From an uncultured Paracoccaceae bacterium (GTDB taxonomy: Bacteria > Pseudomonadota > Alphaproteobacteria > Rhodobacterales > Rhodobacteraceae), in NCBI GenBank assembly GCA_937907485.1, contig CALESR010000258.1:1-11755 (forward strand): DNA of 11,755 nt, in the 5' to 3' direction. Below the pieces are notes generated by a model that worked only from the letters and a program-made list of their open reading frames with translations, did no database searches and was not told where the DNA came from. Below, piece by piece: positions 8,138 through 11,755 of the stretch; the first letter of the stretch is position 1; the number at the start of each line of letters is the position of its first letter. Both the position numbers and the translations under genes were made by a program.

Positions 8138-9632
8138 GCGTCTGCGCGCGGCGCTGCTGCGTTGGGACCGGCTGCTGTTGGCCGGTGTTCTGGCGCTGCC
8201 GTTGACGGTCTCTGCCGTGCTGGGCTTTGCCTGGCTGCACGAACGCGGCTTGCTGGGCTGGTTTGCCCTCGCCACCGTGGGCTTTTATGCGGCGGTCCGG
8301 TTGCTGGTTGCTTTGCTGCGACGGGCCGCTCCCGCGCCCGAATTGCGGGAACTCGCCGGGCCGTTGGCCGATCCGGAATGGTCGGCGGCAGAACGCGCCG
8401 CCTTCGAGCGGGCGCGTGCGCGTATCCGCGAGCGGCTTCTGGCGCCGATCCCCTGGGCCGATCTGCCAATCGAGGCGCTGGCGGTGGTCGAATCGATCGC
8501 CGCCGATCTGTCGGCGGGGCGACGCAGCGCGCTCGACTTTACCCTACCGGAGGCCTTGTTGCTCATCGACCGCGTGGCGCTGCGCTATCGCGGCTTTCTG
8601 CTGGACAACGTGCCATGGTCCGACCGCGTGTCGGTGCGCATGATGCACTGGCTGTGGCGCAAGCAGGACACCGCGCAGGCGGTCTGGGACAAGGGGTTTC
8701 TGGCTTGGCGTGGGGTGCGGCTGGTGCTCAACCCGGCCGTCGGCCTGCTGCGTGAGGCCGAGCGACTGCTGGCGTCAGACCTGCAGAACCGCCTGACCGA
8801 AGGCTTTCGTCGCGACGCGCAGGCGGTCTTGCTGGAAGAGGCGGCGCAGGCGGCGGTTGACCTCTATTCCGGGCGCCTGGCGGCGAGCGAGGCCGAGCTG
8901 GCGCGCGTCGCACAGGCCGGTGCCGTGCCTCTCGCCCCGCAGGAGGCGCCGCTGCAGGTTCTGGTCATCGGGCAGGTCTCGGCGGGGAAATCAACCCTGA
9001 TCAACGCCTTGACCGGCAATGAACGGGCTGAGACCGATGCCGCGCCCAGCACTGGCGAGTTGGATGCTCATCCGCTGTCACCGGGAGTGCATCTGGTCGA
9101 CACTCCGGGGCTCGACGGCAGCGCGGCGCGTCGCAAGGCCGTGCTGGTGGCGATGTCGGGTGCCGATCTGATCCTCTGGGTGCATCGGGCAAACCGACCG
9201 GGACGGGCAGTCGATGCCGAATTGGCGGCCGCGTATGCCGCCACGCTGGCAGCCTCGCCCGAGCATCGAGCGCCACCAATTCTTCATGCGATGACGGCGA
9301 GTGACCGGGTGTTCGGTGGGGTAAAGCGCGACGCTGGCCAGTTGGAACCCGTCGACGCCACACGGATTTCGGCGGCCGGTGCGGCAATCCGCGCCCAATT
9401 GGCCAGCGTCGCCGGCGAGGTCATCGCGGTCAGCGCGGTGCCGCCGATCTGGAACATCGCCGCGCTCAAATCCGCGCTTGATGCCGCGCTTCCCGAGGCG
9501 CGGATGGTCCGGCGCAACCGGTTGCGGCGTGAGGCCCGGCGCGGGCAGGGGGCGGGCGCCAATCTGAGGCGCGCCGGGCGTGGGATTGGTGCCGCGCTGC
9601 GAGGGTTGGTCGGCCGGGGGTCTGGGGTCTGA
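8124..9632 (+). CDS. membrane-anchored GTPase (HSR1/Era-like G domain)
   Basis: A 502-residue protein with two predicted N-terminal membrane helices (about 17-38 and 43-65, short loop HERG between them). A long, mostly helical cytoplasmic region follows (about 70-275). The G domain lies near the C-terminus: G1 GQVSAGKS (283-290), a candidate G2 Ser/Thr in DAAPSTGE, G3 DTPG (326-329), G4 position TASD (391-394) without lysine, and a G5-like VSAV. The tail is strongly basic (RRNRLRREARRGQ) and glycine-rich. ATG 8124 lies inside the upstream GTPase gene (14-bp overlap), with GAAAGG about 10 bases before it. MMR_HSR1/YfjP-like GTPases are the nearest class I can name. It probably works with the DUF697-type GTPase at the inner membrane; the helices could anchor the complex (inference). 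Function unknown. Confidence 0.85.
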   Translation: MRLAERLRAALLRWDRLLLAGVLALPLTVSAVLGFAWLHERGLLGWFALATVGFYAAVRLLVALLRRAAPAPELRELAGPLADPEWSAAERAAFERARARIRERLLAPIPWADLPIEALAVVESIAADLSAGRRSALDFTLPEALLLIDRVALRYRGFLLDNVPWSDRVSVRMMHWLWRKQDTAQAVWDKGFLAWRGVRLVLNPAVGLLREAERLLASDLQNRLTEGFRRDAQAVLLEEAAQAAVDLYSGRLAASEAELARVAQAGAVPLAPQEAPLQVLVIGQVSAGKSTLINALTGNERAETDAAPSTGELDAHPLSPGVHLVDTPGLDGSAARRKAVLVAMSGADLILWVHRANRPGRAVDAELAAAYAATLAASPEHRAPPILHAMTASDRVFGGVKRDAGQLEPVDATRISAAGAAIRAQLASVAGEVIAVSAVPPIWNIAALKSALDAALPEARMVRRNRLRREARRGQGAGANLRRAGRGIGAALRGLVGRGSGV

Positions 9633-9657
9633 GGCCGCAAGCCGCAGGCGCCCCGGT

Positions 9658-10785
9658 TCAGAACGCTATATCCGCCCAGACCAGCGCGTGCCGCGCGGCG
9701 TCTCCGGGCCAGATCAGTCCGCTGTCGAGCACGCGCAGCGTGGTCGAGGGCAGCAAGTAATCCACGCGCAGCGAAAGCCCGTTGTCTGGCCAGCGGCCGG
9801 TAACATCCGACGGCATCGGTTCGCCGGGGGGGGGCGCCTGTGGCATCGTGTCTTGCAAATGAGGGTCCGCAAGCAAGGCACGCATCACCGAACCGTCGCC
9901 GTCACCGTCCTCTGCGTCCAGATTGGCGTTGCCGAGCAACACGAAGTGCGCCGGAAGCGGGGCCATTTCCCCTGACAGCCGATACAGCCAGAACATCGTT
10001 TCGTCCGCGTTGCGCGCCCGGTTGCGGCCATGCGGACCGCCGAACGCCGGTGGGCCCGCGTGCCAAGCCATCAGCACCAGCGGCCCGGATCGGGTTTCCA
10101 GCGCAACCTCCCAATGCCCGGTGGTCGAAAGGCGCTGGATGGCAAATGTCTCAGCCGAGGGGAAGGGGTGGCCCGCGACCATTGGCAAACGCGCACCCGG
10201 CAGATCTTGCCACAGGCGCCCGGTGTAATCGACAAACGACTCTGGCGTCAGCGGGAGGTGCGACAACAGTGCCATGCCGCCGGCCCCCGCAAACCGGCCC
10301 CAGCCCTGGGCGTCATCGGCCGTGCCAGTGCGTCCGTCGCCGTCAAGGTCCAATCCGGTTGCCATGCCCGTGTTGGGCCGCGGCGCCAACCAATGAGGCA
10401 GTGGGTGCCCACCCTCGGCCAGCAAGGTAGCAAAGGCGGTCAGGGCCAGTCCGTCGCGGTCATAGTCAAAATCGAGCAAAAGGATCGCGTCGGGCTGCAG
10501 GGCGACGATGGCGTCCCGCACGGCGAGGACATCGGCATCTCGACCCCGAATGTCGCGCAGCAGCAACCCTGGCCCGTCGCGCGACAAGCCGGTATGGAAC
10601 ACCGCCAGACGCACCGTAGTCAGGGCCTGTGCCGCGGATGCGAGGCCCAGTGCCAGCAGGATCAGGCCGAGACGAAGGCCCCACTTTCGGAATCGGCCAG
10701 CCGACGACGGCTGGCGCGGATCATCCGTGCCACGCGGGCCATTGCGACCCCGCGCATCACCATGCTGGCCGGCACATAGGCCCAA
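9658..10785 (-). CDS. exported EEP-fold (endonuclease/exonuclease/phosphatase) family protein, start uncertain
   Basis: The minus frame encodes an EEP-fold protein with landmarks of a secreted alphaproteobacterial subgroup: LSRDGPGLLLRDI, NTGMATGLDLDGDG (138-151), GNANLD (285-290), SLRVDYLLPS and a C-terminal RH pair (H366). Numbering is from TTG 10785. A signal-peptide-like stretch (WGLRLGLILLALGLASAAQA, residues 35-54) sits just before the fold. The start is unresolved. TTG 10785 would place 34 odd residues before the signal and overlap the upstream gene by 124 bp. CTG 10665, overlapping the upstream TGA, would remove the basic n-region. GTG 10614 would lose the signal entirely. Substrate and activity are unknown, and several usual catalytic residues look changed. 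It lies directly downstream of the membrane protein gene and is probably co-transcribed with it. Confidence 0.8.
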   Translation of the reverse strand: MGLCAGQHGDARGRNGPRGTDDPRQPSSAGRFRKWGLRLGLILLALGLASAAQALTTVRLAVFHTGLSRDGPGLLLRDIRGRDADVLAVRDAIVALQPDAILLLDFDYDRDGLALTAFATLLAEGGHPLPHWLAPRPNTGMATGLDLDGDGRTGTADDAQGWGRFAGAGGMALLSHLPLTPESFVDYTGRLWQDLPGARLPMVAGHPFPSAETFAIQRLSTTGHWEVALETRSGPLVLMAWHAGPPAFGGPHGRNRARNADETMFWLYRLSGEMAPLPAHFVLLGNANLDAEDGDGDGSVMRALLADPHLQDTMPQAPPPGEPMPSDVTGRWPDNGLSLRVDYLLPSTTLRVLDSGLIWPGDAARHALVWADIAF

Positions 10786-11513
10786 AGCACGATCCCCCAG
10801 ACAAAGCCCATCGGCGAGGTCAGGGTCAATGGTCGAATCAGCAGCGCCGAGGCGACCACAGCCCCCGCCAGCAGGAATGGCATGATCGCCCCTAATAACA
10901 CGTTAATGCGGGCATGGCGTTGCAGCCGCAGCACTACGTCATTGCCCGCCGTCGGGTCAAAGGTCGGCAGGTTGAGCCAGACATTGAACGGCCCGGCCCC
11001 CATCGGCCAGGCGTTCAGTCGGATCGCGGTAACAAAGCCCGCCACGGTGGTCAACGCCAGCACCATGGCCAGCGAGGCGCCGTCCCGCACCAGAAGCTGG
11101 TGCTCGGCGGGCAGGGTGTCCGGCAGGGCGGCGACCAACAGCCGCACGGGACTGCCCATGAAATCAAGACCTTCACCACAGGCTGTGGCCGCGCGGGCCG
11201 CCATGGCGCTGAGCATGCCGGGGTCGGTGCTGTGACGCATCAGCAGTGCCAGAAGCACGGCCAACACCGTTATCAGCGCGAACCGCGTGCGATTGAAAGG
11301 CGCGGCAAACCGGAATTCGATCAGGCCGGGGTATTCCGAGGCGTATTCGGCAAAGACGATCCCGCCGGCAAACAGCGCCAGCAAAAGGATGCTTTGTGCG
11401 GTTTCGGGTGCCGTCGACGGAACGGCCATGGCCGGGAAAATCGTCAAAACGGCCACCAGCAGGGCGCGCAACGCAGCGCCCGGCAAATGCGACCTCGATT
11501 TCATGTCACCCAT
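10662..11513 (-). CDS. polytopic membrane protein of unknown function
   Basis: A 283-residue protein with about six hydrophobic segments (roughly 13-30, 41-57, 76-93, 146-164, 207-226 and 235-252). A larger polar loop (about 94-145) contains a single Cys in ATACGEGLDF, and the C-terminus is basic (MARVARMIRASRRR), probably cytoplasmic. I do not recognise a named family. ATG 11513 was chosen because AAGGGG lies 6 bases upstream; ATG 11504 (MKSRS) is the alternative. The frame is open to 11627, but the extra residues are polar and low-complexity and lack a comparable ribosome binding site. It is the first gene of a leftward pair. Its last codons and TGA (10662-10664) overlap the signal-peptide region of the EEP gene in another frame, suggesting tight coupling. 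A role as membrane partner for the exported EEP protein is inference. Confidence 0.75.
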   Translation of the reverse strand: MGDMKSRSHLPGAALRALLVAVLTIFPAMAVPSTAPETAQSILLLALFAGGIVFAEYASEYPGLIEFRFAAPFNRTRFALITVLAVLLALLMRHSTDPGMLSAMAARAATACGEGLDFMGSPVRLLVAALPDTLPAEHQLLVRDGASLAMVLALTTVAGFVTAIRLNAWPMGAGPFNVWLNLPTFDPTAGNDVVLRLQRHARINVLLGAIMPFLLAGAVVASALLIRPLTLTSPMGFVWGIVLWAYVPASMVMRGVAMARVARMIRASRRRLADSESGAFVSA

Positions 11514-11594
11514 ACCAGTCCCCTTGGCCGGCCTGCTCGATCCGGTGGAGCGTTTGTTTCGGTCAGGGCGTGCGACCGCCTGCCTCAATTTTGC

Positions 11595-11604
11595 CACAAT
11601 TGTG
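11595..11604. repeat. perfect 10-bp palindrome upstream of the membrane protein gene
   Basis: CACAATTGTG is a perfect palindrome in an AT-richer patch, 82 bp upstream of the ATG at 11513. Position and symmetry would suit a dimeric regulator's operator for the leftward membrane protein/EEP pair. No clear -35/-10 pair was found around it, and a 10-bp palindrome can arise by chance, so the regulatory reading is tentative. Confidence 0.25.
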
Positions 11605-11702
11605 CCCATTTCCCCGCGCCCCCGCAAGAGTCACGAGGAGTGTCGCCAACAATTCCGCGATTTTCGAGGCACGAATGTCGCAGCTTTGCATCAACATTGC
11701 GG

Positions 11703-11731
11703 AAAAACGAAGGCGCCCCCTGAGGGGCGCC
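11703..11731 (-). terminator. intrinsic terminator for a leftward transcript from outside the window
   Basis: On the minus strand, GGCGCCCC, the four-base loop TCAG and GGGGCGCC form a perfect 8-bp stem (+ coordinates 11712-11731). It is followed by TTCG and a run of five T (11703-11707 on the + strand as A). This is a standard Rho-independent terminator pointing left, so a minus-strand gene probably ends just beyond the right edge. On the + strand the stem is followed by CTAAACC, not a T-run, so it should be one-directional. Confidence 0.7.
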
Positions 11732-11755
11732 CTAAACCTTGGCAAAGATTGAACA

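Noticed and set aside
7490..8275. Minus-strand open frame of 261 codons opposite the GTPase genes
   Set aside because: It is opposite intact P-loop GTPase coding sequence, and the translated product is Arg/Gln/Pro-rich without motifs.
10030..10779. Plus-strand open frame of 249 codons opposite the EEP gene
   Set aside because: The minus frame carries EEP-family motifs; the plus product is low-complexity and Gln/Arg-rich.
10914..11723. Plus-strand open frame of 269 codons opposite the membrane protein
   Set aside because: The minus frame shows six hydrophobic helices and a good ribosome binding site. The plus product is His/Gln/Gly-rich with no domain.
11563..11745. Small minus-strand open frame of 60 codons at the right edge
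   Set aside because: It runs across the terminator stem, has no recognisable motif and no clear ribosome binding site.

Overview
The window is an ordinary stretch of chromosome from a high-GC alphaproteobacterium. The gene set and protein wording look like the Rhodobacterales (Rhodobacter/Paracoccus/Roseobacter relatives): DapB, Tex, a UMF1-type transporter next to MepA, and a secreted EEP-fold protein with NTGMATGLDLDGDG. This assignment rests on recalled family resemblance and GC-rich codon use, not on a search. I see no tRNA, rRNA, CRISPR array, insertion sequence, phage gene or plasmid function.

Left part (1-3820): dapB (lysine/diaminopimelate synthesis) opens the window on the + strand. 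It converges on a small minus-strand DUF1643 gene (860-1363). That gene is divergent from tex (1508-3820, + strand), a conserved RNA-binding transcription accessory protein. The 144-bp gap between DUF1643 and tex must hold both promoters.

Middle part (3928-7081): three + strand genes are stacked with ATGA overlaps. They encode a UMF1/Atg22-like MFS transporter, a secreted MepA-type murein endopeptidase, and a secreted phytase-like beta-propeller protein. The arrangement indicates one transcript for envelope or periplasmic functions, with the two exported proteins translationally coupled to the transporter.

Right-middle part (7145-9632): a two-gene + strand operon of P-loop GTPases, overlapping by 14 bp, is the most unusual content. 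The first is a GTPase with a C-terminal DUF697-like (YcjF-like) region. The second has two N-terminal membrane helices and a Ras-like G domain near its C-terminus. Both have clear G1 and G3 motifs, but neither has the lysine of the NKxD/TKxD base-recognition motif. They look like partners at the inner membrane, of unknown function.

Right part (9658-11755): two minus-strand genes, a six-helix membrane protein of unknown function (10662-11513) followed by an exported EEP (endonuclease/exonuclease/phosphatase) fold protein (9658 to about 10785). The EEP reading frame runs into the membrane gene with no ATG or GTG where its signal peptide begins, so its start is unresolved. Several residues normally catalytic in EEP enzymes appear substituted. 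The last 240 bases are upstream sequence with a perfect 10-bp palindrome and, at the edge, an intrinsic terminator for a leftward transcript entering from outside the window.

I did not find a clear-cut new defence or mobile system. The best candidates for undescribed biology are the paired GTPases and the membrane protein/EEP pair.
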